NCBI GenBank assembly: GCA_020747065.1
Contig: JAGMVK010000009.1
Location: 1,178,001 to 1,242,000 of the forward strand
Length of the DNA stretch: 64,000 nt
Reading direction: 5' to 3'
DNA from: Cadophora sp. MPI-SDFR-AT-0126
Taxonomy: Eukaryota; Ascomycota; Leotiomycetes; Helotiales; Ploettnerulaceae
Part shown: positions 34,577-45,525 of the stretch, one piece after another
Numbering within the stretch: the stretch's first letter is position 1
Layout: each line of letters starts with the position of its first letter
Notes under the pieces: generated by a model
Seen by the model: only the letters and a program-made list of their open reading frames with translations
Told to the model about the DNA's origin: nothing
The model's database searches: none
Made by a program: the position numbers and the translations under genes

Positions 34577-35653
34577 ATGCGTCTCGACATCGCACTTCTC
34601 TTCTTGGCTGCTGGTGTCAATGCTGTCACTCTTGCAGACGTCTCGGCATATGCCAACGACGTCGTTTCAGTAATCAAGCGTGCCATGCCAGCCTTAGCCG
34701 TTCGAAAGGATGGTGGTGGTGGTTCATGCCCAGCAGTTTGGTCGACGATCGCAGTCAAATTGAAGGGCATGTATCTTGGCAGCGATGGCCAATGTAACGA
34801 TGATGCCCGCGCAGCAATTCGGCTGGCCTTCCACGACTGTGGAACTTGGGACTCGTCACAAGGAGCAACTGGAGGTTGTGATGGCTCCCTCGTCAATACC
34901 ATCAACCTGGCAACTTCTACCAACGGTATTCCAGATAGAGAGCTCAGTCGCGGGGAGAATGCATTCCTTACAGACATCTCCCTCAAGTTGATCGATGTTA
35001 AGAATGCAAACCCTTCTATCACCATGGCAGACCTGATCTCCTTCAGCGCCGCCGTCGCTATTGTCACCTGCCCTGGCGGACCTCAGATACAAACCTTCGT
35101 CGGCCGCAAAGACTCCTTTACCCCCGCCAAGCCAAATGGACTTCCAGACGTCCACGCTAGCGCGAATAACCTCTTCGCTCTTTTCGAAGCCAAGGGATTC
35201 AGCGCCAAGGACCTCGCAGCACTGTTGGGTGCCCATTCGACATCCAAGGGCTTCGGTCAGACGGCGGACATGCCGTCCGGAACACCTCAAGATGGCACAC
35301 CGGGTGTCTGGGACGTCAAGTACTACCAGGACACACTCACTCCCCCAGCTGGTGTGGTACCGTTTCCCTCTGACAGAAACCTGGCCGCGCATCCCGTTGT
35401 GGGGAAGGAATTCTCCGGCTTCATCAATCGCCAGAGCAAATGGGCCGGTGACTTCAAGAATGCGTAAGTCTTCCACATCGTACGACGAGTCGTCGCTTAT
35501 AGATAGTTACTAACGTGTCACAGCATGGTCAAGATGACCCTCTTGGGCGTTCCAAATCCGAAGAGCCTCTCTGATTGCACCAATGCTGTACCAAAAGGAA
35601 CCAGCAACAAGCGTGACATGCGTGCTGGACCGATCAATGACCGTGTCCGCTAG
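34577..35653 (+). CDS. Secreted heme peroxidase, class II-like (AA2), copy 2
   Basis: Two exons, 34577..35463 and 35524..35653 (GTAAGT donor, CACAG acceptor), give 338 residues. A signal peptide covers about residues 1-17. The distal site RLAFHDCGTW, calcium ligands GGCDGS, FVGRKD and proximal-His motif LLGAHSTSK are all present. The conserved C-terminal VKMTLLGVPNPKSLSDC follows the intron. It is clearly paralogous to the peroxidase 6 kb upstream on the same strand (shared CNDDARAAIRL, TPGVWDVK and FVGRKD), with diverged ends. Extracellular hydrogen-peroxide-dependent oxidation is the family role. I see no lignin-peroxidase-specific residues with certainty. The final tail (SNKRDMRAGPINDRVR) is basic and unusual. 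Confidence 0.9.
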
Positions 35654-36803
35654 CTGGAGAGGGCGCGACGGCGAGACTAAAGTAGTGATCTGGAGTCCAT
35701 AATGAAGGAGTTCTCTGGAGGGAGTCAGACTCCCTCCGTGGGGATCCCCTCATTCAAACTCTATAGGATTCCATTCTTGTTGCGAAGTTCTTAATAAGTA
35801 GTTAGTGCCCAAGGTGGACAAGCTTTCGTGCTCGAATTCACATAGCAATTAATTCACCTTATAATGCTGGTATACTTGTTACCAAGAACACAGTAATATG
35901 CGTTAACTTGAGAACTGTTTCCGTAATGCATTTGAAATCAGTCGATCTGCTGCACTGCTGGTACTAGTGCCTTCTTCCCCGCAGCCCGCCAATTGAACCT
36001 TGAAAAGAACTTTCCCCCACTTAGTCAGAGCTTAAAAGCAGCCAGCTCTTGGCAGTGCATCGATGACCACTCTTCTTCTCCGAACAAGTGTCAATGAACA
36101 GAGTTGCGTTGTTGGCTATCGACCGCTTGCCATATGGACCCGCTCCCGGAGAGCAATACCACCCGACATCCCGGCTTTCTGGGATCCAATGAATCGGTAA
36201 TGGGTGGTCACAGTCGGAATGCCTTCCCTGTCTGCTGTTGTTCAGCTTCCCGCCCCTTCCAGCCTCCCTGGTCTGGCTTCTACTGAGACTCCTCGTATGC
36301 TGTGCCTGATATTGGCGCCACCGTCTTGAATCCTTCCTGACTTCTCTTTGGCTAGTGACTCGCTCAACCTGTCATGCTGTGCTGGCTTTGTCACGAGAGT
36401 CTATGGATTGTCTCGAGACTGGTCTAACCGAATCAATTGGACCATGTCGACGTACCAATCTACTTTCAGCAGGTCGGTGGCTCTCAATTGTGAAGCCTCT
36501 CAAGCCAAATCAATATTCCCTCAACCTGTCGACCTCAACGCCAGTCTTGATAGAATCTTGCGGTTTTGGCAGAGCGGCCAAAGCAGCTCAGCCCGCCCGC
36601 CCTGATCACGAATCACTCGACTGATTGGCTTTCTCAACCTGATTATTAACAGAAAAACAATTCACCGCTGGGAGTTCCCAAGACCAAGGACCCTCAACGT
36701 CTTGTCAATGTTGATCTAAGCCCGCCTACTTGAGTTCCTAATAATCGCTGCTTTGTTGCCTGTTAATTCTCAGTCTCAACACATTTCCACACAAACATCC
36801 AAA
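35654..36803. other. Intergenic, no supported gene
   Basis: Peroxidase 2 3' flank (see palindromes at 35717-35749) and cupredoxin promoter. The open frames at 36.1-36.6 kb lack family features. Confidence 0.4.
35717..35749. repeat. Perfect palindromes in the peroxidase 2 3' flank
   Basis: 35717..35737 has 10-bp arms (GGAGGGAGTC and its complement) around one base. A GGGGATCCCC palindrome follows at 35740..35749. Position 60-100 bp after the stop suggests a 3'-UTR structure. Confidence 0.6.
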
Positions 36804-37734
36804 ATGTACACCAAATCCACTATTCTGGCAGTTGCAGCCCTTGCCACTCTTGTCGCTGCCAAGGGCGAGTCAGGCAGCTCTGGTTCTGGAAAGGGTCCTG
36901 ATAACGAAGGTCGTGATAAGAGTAAAATCAGGATCGAAGTCGGCAAAGGAGGCATCGTATTCAATCCCAACACTGCCACCGCTGCAGTCGGAGACACAGT
37001 AGAGTTTCACTTCTATCCCAAGAACCACAGCGTCACGCAAGGAGCCTTTGATTCGCCATGCGGGACAGGATCCGTATTAAATGGATTTTTCTCCGGCTAC
37101 GTCCCATCAGCCAGCGAGGAAGCCGTAAGCAAATCCCTCTCCAGTCTAATGAACATTGCTCATCGACACTCAACAGTCCAATGTCTTCCAAATTACCATC
37201 GCCGACACAAACCCCATCTGGTATTACTGCAGCCAAGGCGAGCACTGCGCCAACGGAATGGTTGGCGTCATCAATCCTCCGGCATCTGGAAACTCTCTTG
37301 CAGCGTACATGGCAGCGGCCGCAGGATCAACGAAAGTCACAACACCGGCCCAGGTTCAAGGAGGCTCGCTGGTCAACAATGATGAGTCGTCTACCAAGAT
37401 AGAGGATAATCATTCTACCACAACTGGCGAAGACCACTTTTCTACTATGACCGAGGACCAGACTTCGACCAAGACTGAAGACCACTCCACCGTGATGGTG
37501 ACTGGAGCTGCTACGAGCATAACTTCAACTAGGGCTGGAACGACCTCTATCGGCCCCGCGGCGGCGAGCTCGAGCCCGAGCTCGACTTCTACGACTAAAA
37601 CTTCCGGCTCCTTTTCTTCTACGGCCACGACTACATCGGTGCAGACCAACAGTGCTCGGGCTTCGTCTAAGATCCAGTGGGCTGGTGTCGTCGCTGTGCA
37701 GGTGATGTTGAGCTGTTTGACTTTGTTGATGTAG
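36804..37734 (+). CDS. Secreted cupredoxin-like protein, GPI-type Ser/Thr-rich tail
   Basis: Two exons, 36804..37124 and 37177..37734 (GTAAGC donor), give 292 residues. A signal peptide covers about residues 1-19 (TILAVAALATLVAAKG). The cupredoxin fold has VGDTVEFHFYPKNHSVTQG (His ligand), then IWYYCSQGEHC (Cys and His) and GMVGVIN (Met), a complete type 1 copper set. After the domain come acidic TED repeats, a long Ser/Thr stretch and a C-terminal hydrophobic tail (WAGVVAVQVMLSCLTLLM), as in GPI-anchored 'extracellular serine-rich' proteins. It probably sits on the outer membrane leaflet or wall and may bind copper. Redox partners are unknown. The neighbouring secreted oxidases and peroxidases make an extracellular redox setting plausible, but that is inference. 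Confidence 0.88.
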
Positions 37735-38240
37735 TGTATTGAGAATATGAGTGAGAGAGGATAGAGAACGGAAGAGTAGGACTGGCTGGTGGAAAAACCT
37801 AGTGGTGGGATTAATAATATGACGACGCTGATATGCGATGCTATGGATCTCTATTGATTTAATCTATAACATGATGCTTCTTACTATCATCATCACCTTG
37901 TAGTTTTGATTCTCTATTCTCTCCATCTGCCTCAGGTATTTCGGGTTGATCACGTGGATAGGGGAAAGGCCAAAATATACCTGAGGGAGTCCAGCAATCT
38001 TGATTGGTGTTTTGACAGCTTCCTCTGTTTGCTTAACTGCTTGACACCTCCCGTACGTAAAGCGATGGTGTGGTGTGAGAGGGCGTAGTTGCTGCGCTGG
38101 TCCTCCTCAGTCGGTACCTAATCTATGGAGAATAATAATTGAGGACTGGAATGCAGGCGGCAATACTACTGCGGATTAATACCCTGCGGCATAATTCTAA
38201 TGCACCGTGTAACGCAGAGTCTACTCCGCACGGAGGACAG
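37735..38240. other. Intergenic
   Basis: 506 bp downstream of the cupredoxin gene. No coding evidence was found. Confidence 0.35.
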
Positions 38241-38645
38241 CAGTGAATTATTGGTATAGCACTAGCACAAAAAAAAAAAGGCGGGATGGGGGCGGGGGGT
38301 GGGCCTATGCCACTCACCTCTAGACTTAAAAGGATATCATTACAAAAATAAACTAATATATATTTCTTCCGAATCTTCAATGTACTTTTACAATAATATC
38401 CTAAGCTATTATTTAATAAAAACGAGTCGAAATAGCGAAAGGAAAAATTAGACGTTATTAAAACTTAAGAAGTGATTATTATATTAGAAATTTCATACGG
38501 TATTTATTTTAATACGCTTAGAGCTGTGTTTTAGCCTTCGATGTGCTATTGCCTTATTTCACTTGGAGGTGAGTGGCATAGGCCCACCCCCCCAACCCCG
38601 CCGCCTCTTTTTTTTTTGTGCTAGTACTATACCAATACTTCACCG
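38241..38645. mobile_element. MITE-like inverted-repeat element
   Basis: Two arms of about 80 bp face each other. The left arm (38241..38324) contains TATTGGTATAG, ACTAGCACAAAAAAA and GTGGGCCTATGCCACTCACC. The right arm (38566..38645) is its reverse complement with a few mismatches. The 240-bp centre is AT-rich and non-coding. No clear target duplication was found, so the exact ends are uncertain. Confidence 0.65.
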
Positions 38646-38820
38646 CCGTACCTCCGGAGAGACCAGACCGAATGCAGAGCGCAGCGTTGCTATACTAGTA
38701 GTACCAGATCTACAAATGCCTACATGTTCCTACTAAACACTCCCAACACTCCTCAATGCTCCAGCGAAGATTTTATTCAGCCCGCGAAGCTTCACGTTCA
38801 GGCAGAAGCTTTTGCGGGGT
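38581..38820 (+). repeat. Dispersed repeat, less-mutated copy
   Basis: About 240 bp starting in a C-rich/T-rich tract and running through CCTCCGGAGAGACCAGACCG and AGAGCGCAGCGTTGCTATAC to GCGAAGCTTCACGTTCAGGC. It overlaps the right arm of the inverted-repeat element. It matches 41391..41630 in the same orientation. Confidence 0.7.
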
Positions 38821-39410
38821 ACGATAATAGTACGAGCGCCACCAGTTCACCACCTGTCAGCAGGAAAGAAGCAAAGGAGGGAACGGAGGGAACGGAGGCA
38901 ACCTACGCCCTCAGTTTGACCTCAGCCGCTCGGATCCAAACCTTCCTAAGTTGTGGACGTCCTCATGGAACACACTAGTGACATTCGCCAAGAAGAAAGG
39001 CGTTTGTGGATGCGTCTTCCCTCAAGGCTTAATTATTGATATTTTCGATAGCCAATGGTTATTTGACTCGTTGCACCTGAGGCTGGATACGCAAATAGGT
39101 TGGATATGCAACTGCAATAATGCTACTGCAGCACTTCGGGTTTGAGAAAATGTTCCAAGTTTCGATTCTCACATGGTGGCTTGAAGTGGTAAGACAACGA
39201 CGCCGCGAAGTAATCTGGAATCCAGTCTCTTCATGTGCAGGTGATCGGGCTCTCACTGCTCAACTTATATGTCCACCGAGCTTCCCGGTCTATTTTCTTG
39301 AAGTTCGAACCGTGCCAGCTTTGACGCCCTGCCAAACGTTTGACGCCGAGCCCTTCTTAACTCAATATTTACCACTCCAAAAGATTGTAGTTCTATATTT
39401 AATCAACAAC
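38821..39410. other. Intergenic
   Basis: 590 bp between the dispersed repeat and paralogue B. It should contain the paralogue B promoter. Confidence 0.35.
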
Positions 39411-41231
39411 ATGGATACACTACTGCTACGACGCCTACTGGGACTGTTGCTCCTAGCAGTGACAGTCATTGCTCAGGTTGGATTTGAGATGACGGGACAG
39501 ATCAACGCGTAAGTGAATTGTATGTGGATGGAATGCAACGTGGCTAATGACGAAACAAGACTTACTTTCAGAACTGGAAATGCTTTGACTGGAGGTTCAT
39601 TGACACTTGACGGCATCAAGATCACTATCCCCGATAATTGCCTTGTAACACTACCAGCAATTACTGTCTCTTGGCAAGAACTGAACGCTGCGGGTGCCCT
39701 TCCGGGATTTGGTTCCCCAGGTGTAACTTGGTCCGCAACCGTTAGCCAACCCTTAAGATTCCTTTCTGGCCAATGCTTATATTTTGAAGGTCCAAGGCAA
39801 TGTTGTCGGTGGCGCGTATGTTGCCGGCCTCGTTTTTATCGCCCAGAACCCGGGCCAAATACTTGCAGGCACTATTGCTTCTATTAATTCGGCGACTGGA
39901 CATTTTACCGTCACCTCCGCCAACGGTCCCCTTGACTGCGTTATTAATAGTCCTACCGGATTCTATAGCGGTATACCGTACACTGCTGCCCCGCTCTGGA
40001 CGTCCGATCCAAACAACCCAAGTATACACGCCCAAAGTGGTTTCCCGGTTTGCATCCCAACTACAGCCAACACAATTGACTGCCCAGCAAAGAACCGTCC
40101 AACGGTAGGCGGAGTTCCATCTACCTCGTTGTAAGTGATTTGAAACTCTCGATAGGTCAATACTCATCATTTTATAGTACGTTTGGAGTCCCACCTGTTG
40201 CTCCAGGTGCACCAGACCCCATGTTTATGGTCCCCTTGGCCGTTGGTGATTTTGTCACCTTTACTGGTACCAATGTTGGCGGTACTCTCACGATCAATGC
40301 CTTGACGGCCAACCTTGGAATTTATACGGCTCCTGGAACCAAACCGGCTTATGTCAACGTCGAAGAGGCGATCCTCGGTATTGTTAGTGCTAGAGGCGGT
40401 GTCGAGGTTGCTGAAACTCGCGCCGTTGCTTTTACAACCGACCCGTCGACCACTATCCAGTGGTTTGCCATGGATGTCGATCCATGCGATGGCACAGTTA
40501 CTGAACGAAACATCATGCTCCTTCAACCCAGTCAAGTTGCACCTCTAGGGCGCGCCGTATTCCGCCTGGGCAAAACCCCGATCACGCCTGCCACACAGCA
40601 GGTCGGCTTTCGTCTCTCGACAGGAACAATTACCACCAGCAATGGCCTCACCGCAGGCCAATTCATCCAACCCATCTTCAATTTCGTCTTCCCTGAGTTG
40701 CTCACATTTGGCGATGTCCCACTCACGCTTAATTTCGAAAGTATTCCCTTCCTCGCCCAAGGCTCCGGCCCCTACATCCCAGGAAACCCCCTCGCCACAC
40801 CCCCAACGACATGCCTCCGTGTCGGGCAACTGACAAATCCATGGCCAGGAGCAGCTGCGCCAGTACCAACAGTCTGCGCCTCCCCGCCAGTCTGCTCCTC
40901 CGCAGTCTCACCCAGCTCAACCTCGACCTCCGCCTCGGCGACTGCACCCGCGGCTCCGGACACGATCTTGAGCGCATCAGGCGTGAGGTCGCAAGCCCGC
41001 GGTGTCATCACGCTCACCGTGAACGCCCAGGTTAACAACCCGAACTCCATCCTCTCCGTGTCTGTGCAAGGCCCATCCCCAATCTCCCCGCAAGTCATGG
41101 TCAAAGGCACCACTGTCGCCGGCGGTGTCACAAACTGGAGCTTGGCAATCTCCATCAAGGGGAATAAACCTACGAGTATCACTGTTACTTCTTCTGGTGG
41201 CGCTGCTCCTGTTGTCAAGGCTGTGGCTTAG
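39411..41231 (+). CDS. Large secreted protein, paralogue B
   Basis: Four exons, 39411..39508, 39572..39740, 39790..40130 and 40178..41231, give 553 residues. A signal peptide covers about residues 1-23 (RLLGLLLLAVTVIAQ). Shared features with the gene at 24544..26642 include IPDNCLVTLPA, VQGNVVGGAYVAG, VEEAILGI, TTDPSTTIQ and DVDPCDGT, the same 169-nt second exon and the same intron phases. The second intron has an unusual GTTAGC donor, but splicing keeps the WSATVQGN continuity. The Ser/Thr linker is short, and the tail module (RGVITLTVNAQV) corresponds to paralogue A's last domain without its PKD-like insert. The function is unknown; a secreted beta-rich surface protein is my inference. It lies between two direct copies of a dispersed repeat. 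Confidence 0.8.
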
Positions 41232-41861
41232 ATTCGTGGTTTGAGAGGGGAAGTTTTGGTCTGGAGATTAATGAGGATCTGTTCGAGCCATTCAATTTTG
41301 GCCAAGGAGGAAAGTGGAAAGCGAATACCTTTTCCTTTCAGACTATGTCAAACGTGGATTAATACTAGTTAATATAATCATCACGCCCCCTATCCCCTCC
41401 CCCTCCCCCCTCTTTTTTTTATATATATTAATACTATATTAATACTTTACTATTTCACCTCCAGAGAGACTAAGTTAAATATAGAGCGTAGCGTTACTAT
41501 GTTAATAGTACTAAATCTATAAATACTTATATATTCCTATTAACTACTCTTAATATTCCTTAATACTTTAGCAAAGATTTTATTCAACTCGCAAAGCTTC
41601 GCCTTCAGGCGGAGGCTTTCGCTGCTCAGTGAGATGTTCAATCGAGTTTGGCACGTGATGCAGAAATAGGGGCATATCTCTCGGTTAGTGTCGACTTCGC
41701 TTCACTGAAGATTCTTCCCCGCAATTCTAACAACGTCACAAATACATCCGACTATCTTTATTGAACGTCTAGGTTGGTCATCAGCCCACCCAATGATTGC
41801 ATGTATATGATGTTTCGATATTTCGGACCTCAGAGTGTCCTGATCACATACCTCATACATA
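41232..41861. other. Intergenic with repeat copy
   Basis: Holds the 3' flank of paralogue B, the RIP-mutated repeat copy (41391..41630) and the promoter of the Zn2Cys6 gene. Confidence 0.5.
41391..41630 (+). repeat. Dispersed repeat, RIP-mutated copy
   Basis: Aligns base for base with 38581..38820, mostly differing by C-to-T and G-to-A changes that create TA. For example, CTATACCAATAC became CTATATTAATAC, and CTACATGTTCCTACTAAACAC became TTATATATTCCTATTAACTAC. This is the signature of repeat-induced point mutation. Confidence 0.75.
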
Positions 41862-43955
41862 ATGTCTCAGTTGCAATCAAATTCCCCACCCCCTCTGCAT
41901 CCTCACTCAGTGAAGCGACACCAAGCATGTACTTCATGTCGGCAGGTCAAGGTCAGTAGCTCCATAATCTTCGGCAAACCCTGGGCCATATTACTAATCC
42001 GTAATAGCTTCGATGCGATAATGCTCAGACATTTCCCGCTGCTTGCACGAGATGCAGAAAGAACAATCTGCAGTGCCAAGTTGACCCAAACTTTCGTCGC
42101 ATCCGAACCAAACAGTATGTCAACAGTCAGCAAATTCCTCGCTAAAACGACTAATTTTGATTGTTAGTCGCCTCAGCGAAGTTACACAGGAGTTGACCGC
42201 GCTGCAGAAGAAGCTTGCTGAAAAGTCAAACGAAGATAGCCAACAAGCCACCGCTGCACCGGCTGGAGATTCGGCTCAACAAGACGGAAATGTAGAGGCG
42301 GCATTGGATGATAGTTTCTACTTCATGTCATCCTTGCAAGATCTGCCTCATCCTACTCCATATCTGGGCGACATCGAGCTGAAACCAGATCAAGCTGTTT
42401 CATTATTTGAACAGTGAGCTCGCCTTCCTACACATATCACATAATTGACGCTGTTGCAGTTTCCACGAAAACTATTACCGGCACTGCCCGATATTAAATA
42501 CACGAATTTCTGTAGCAGCACTCTATATTCGGAGCCCCTTCTTATTCTGGACCATTATCATCATATCATCACGCCATCATCCAACGCTTGGCTTTCTTTG
42601 TGATGTCTTGACCGAACCATATCGAAGTCTGCTCGAAAAGACGATGATGGCACCATTGAACGCTCTCGAGCCGATTCAAGGAGGAGTATTACTTTGTGTC
42701 TGGCCATTGAATGTTCGGAAACAGATATACGACCCAAGCTGGAATTATTGCGGATTGGTAACGAATGCCGCAATCAGAATGGGGCTGCACCGCTCCGGAG
42801 GGCATCGGAGAGAGAACATCAGTCCTACAGAGATCAGAGCTCAATCGAAGACATGGATGGCATGCTGTTTCCTGAATTACAGGTAAGATTCGTGATCGTC
42901 CACCACCGCATATGTGGAATAACGACAGTAGTCATATGTGGCAGACTGGAGTCTGCCTCCTACCCGAGGTCCCCAATATGCTTACCACTATCCCAGCACC
43001 GCATTCGAAAATGGAAAAAGAGTTTCTCGCAAAGAACACTGTACTAAGACTATACGCCAAAACAACAACAGTGCTTGGTAACCTCAACGAAAATGTCGAC
43101 GTCGCCTTTCTCCAGTACCTCTGCAAAGATCTAGACAGCCTTCGAGAAAGCAACAAAGAAATTTGGAACCCAGAAGCAGATGTCATCTTGCTCGGGGCCC
43201 AGCTATGCATCTATACACAACATCTCGAACGAACGTCTCGTCGCGACGGATCTGCCCAACGAAAAGTGCTGATTAGCGAAAACGACAGCTCGGCCGACAT
43301 CCTTGCCAACATCGTTTTCGGCATCGCATCACGGCTCATCACGACGTTCACATCCCCAGAATCGCAAATTCGGCCTTACGTTCCTAAACACTACTTCCAA
43401 CTACTACTTCTAGCCTCAACTCTGATCTTGAAATTGAGCGTGGTATATCCGGTGGTAATTGGACCGATGGAAGTCCTTGTACAGAATTTGATCGCACAAG
43501 CTTACCAAAATCTCGACTCCTGGTCTGTGAGAGAAGGAGACGACTTCTACCGAGCTGCACGTCTCATTGAGGCGCTTGCACAGGCGCAGAAGAAACATCA
43601 GTTGAAAATGAAAGAGGCACGTAATGCCCTGGGGTCCGGGATCACCGTGTTACGAGACGCCATTGTCACGCATAGGGCTCTGCGAGGTGAGGATGAGGAC
43701 GAGGGCATGCTTCAACGTCAATCTGTTCATGTAAGAGATTTTGGACAGACCAGGAGAGAAGGAATCCCTATCACTACAACGGACGAGAGCTTAGGAGAGA
43801 GGCCGAGATATCCTGATGAGACGGAATATGTCGATGCGAATTCGTGGGAACCCAGGATGCAGGATGCTTTCACGGACTGGAACTTGCCTTGGGGCTGGGA
43901 TCCTGCTTGGTCTCAGGATTTTGGCATTAATATGGACGCCAACATGTTTCTATGA
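41862..43955 (+). CDS. Zn2Cys6 transcription factor with fungal-specific TF domain
   Basis: Five exons, 41862..41951, 42008..42114, 42168..42413, 42460..42882 and 42929..43955, give 630 residues. The binuclear zinc cluster is split by intron 1: ACTSCRQVK, then LRCDNAQ, ACTRCRKNNLQC. Cys spacing is 2-6-9-2-6, within the family range, followed by a basic segment (RRIRTK) and a leucine-rich dimerisation helix (LSEVTQELTALQKKL). The middle-homology domain includes FHENYYRHCPILNT, GLVTNAAIRMGLHR and TWMACCFLNY. The C-terminus is acidic and aromatic. It binds DNA as a dimer at CGG-containing sites in the family. The target genes are unknown; the adjacent paralogue B is a candidate only by position. 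Small repeat-derived sequence lies just upstream. Confidence 0.88.
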
Positions 43956-44296
43956 ATGAATTAATAGTGCTGGTAATAATGACAGACAAAAGGTCTCGAC
44001 CCCGTTCTTCAAATCTTTCAGCCTGTCGATCTGGACAAGAGGCTCGTGTTCGTCTGGAAATGATTGAGCTGCGGCTTTGGTCGCTTGAATAGTGTCTGAA
44101 AATTGCTTCGAACTAGAGTAGCTGCGAGAAAGTTATCTCGCCAGCAAATCATAGTATTGATGCTGTTCAACGGGATTTAATCCAAAGATTCGGGAAGGAT
44201 AGAATTAGAGGCTGAAGAATTGGATTCCCTGACATCTTCCACCTATATCGCATCTTTCTCAGCGGCTGTGAAAGCTACATGAAACTAGCCACTCAG
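43956..44296. other. Intergenic between convergent genes
   Basis: 341 bp with the 3' flanks of the transcription factor and the ABM-like gene. Nothing recognised. Confidence 0.4.
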
Positions 44297-45025
44297 TTAG
44301 CAAGTCATGATCCTGGGGAAAAAAAAGCTTAAATGTACCATTTCAACACCCCCCATTCCCTCTCTCAGCAACCCAATATTCTTCTCAAAAACCTCCGTCT
44401 CCCTAAACTTCATATGCGCCTCCTTACTCTCCCATCCAACAAGCAACACCGTAGCTCTCCCCTTCACGCTCCCATCCACATGCTTCCCAACATCGGCCTC
44501 CACACTATCACCCCAAGCACCACCATAACACTGATCCGGGGTTCCAATGCCCTTCATGAACTTATCGACGTTGGAGATGAAGTGCGGTTTGGTGTCTAGG
44601 AAGGTAGCGAATTCGACAACAGGGGCGCGGGTTAGGATTGTGGGTGGGAAGGGCGAGAAAGGGACGTGGTGGAAATGAACGTCTGCCATGAGGACGCCGA
44701 GACTGGATTTGAAGGGGACATAAGCTGGCGATTGTGAGAATTTGATGTGTGCTTCTCGGGAGTCCCAGTCTGAATTCAGTAAATGCGTTAGCGAGAAAAA
44801 TCTCATTGGATCTGATTGAGGATGAAGGGGGCGGCTACCGATGAACCACATTAAGAGATCTGGGCTTTCAATTGCGCGCCCGTATGACGATCTCTGATAT
44901 CCATCTTGTTTGGCGATGACTGAGAGACCCTCCTTCCATGCTTTTGCCGCAGGGGTTGAACCTGAGATATCGCTGTCAGGTTTGAGTGTGATGTATGCGA
45001 CTTCAGTCACTGGAGTGCCCATCAT
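44297..45025 (-). CDS. ABM/dimeric alpha-beta barrel-like protein
   Basis: Exons 44839..45025 and 44297..44769, joined by a GTAGCC...CAG intron with a CTAAC branch, give 219 residues from MMGTPVTEV. A longer upstream frame begins only with TTG. Two similar halves are visible: VAYITLKPDSD...DSREAHIKF in the first and VVEFATFLD...WESKEAHMKF in the second, the two-repeat ferredoxin-like pattern of antibiotic-biosynthesis-monooxygenase-type (ABM) proteins. Members can be monooxygenases or stress/dehydratase-type proteins; no catalytic residues can be assigned here. No signal peptide. The paired EAH motifs make the duplicated-domain call fairly safe. Confidence 0.75.
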   Translation of the reverse strand: MMGTPVTEVAYITLKPDSDISGSTPAAKAWKEGLSVIAKQDGYQRSSYGRAIESPDLLMWFIGSRPLHPQSDPMRFFSLTHLLNSDWDSREAHIKFSQSPAYVPFKSSLGVLMADVHFHHVPFSPFPPTILTRAPVVEFATFLDTKPHFISNVDKFMKGIGTPDQCYGGAWGDSVEADVGKHVDGSVKGRATVLLVGWESKEAHMKFRETEVFEKNIGLLREGMGGVEMVHLSFFFPRIMTC

Positions 45026-45525
45026 GTGCTCCTTGCTGGAAACAGAAAGCTCTCGTCTCAAAAAAGTGTTCAAAATGCAGTTATTTTAAGCGGATGCTGC
45101 TCAGTGTCTGCGGAAGGGAGTGAGCTCAAGTTATATGGTGTTCAAGTGGGGTTGGAGGGGCAGGCGGACAGGCGGGCTGGCGCAGTAGCCTCTGATTCGG
45201 CTCGGCGTTAAACGAGCTGGATGTGCAGACTCCATGTTGCTTACTTGAAAGAAAGGTATGACAAGATCTCCATCCCCATTAGGACATTGTAAGTCTTGTG
45301 CTTCTGAGATACAAGATACTAGTACGCAGTGACGTCAGATGAGACTTCATCTAATAAGTGTCTTAGAACATTACAGAGGGTCCTTCTCAATTTGTCAGTC
45401 GGAACGAATACAAATTGATCCGACTGAATTACCATGCCCACATCATCGCCATGCGACATGCTAGAAAGGTCATCATATAATAATTATCGTATATCTGACC
45501 CTCCACTAATCAGCCACTGCAAACA
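45026..45525. other. Intergenic
   Basis: 500 bp upstream of the ABM-like gene. Probably includes its promoter. No coding evidence. Confidence 0.35.

Noticed and set aside
34856..35476. 206-codon minus-strand frame over peroxidase 2
   Set aside because: A shadow of the peroxidase coding strand; the plus strand has clear catalytic motifs.
40772..41218. 148-codon minus-strand frame over paralogue B
   Set aside because: Antisense to a supported exon, with Ala/Val/Glu-rich composition expected from complementing Ser/Thr/Pro codons.
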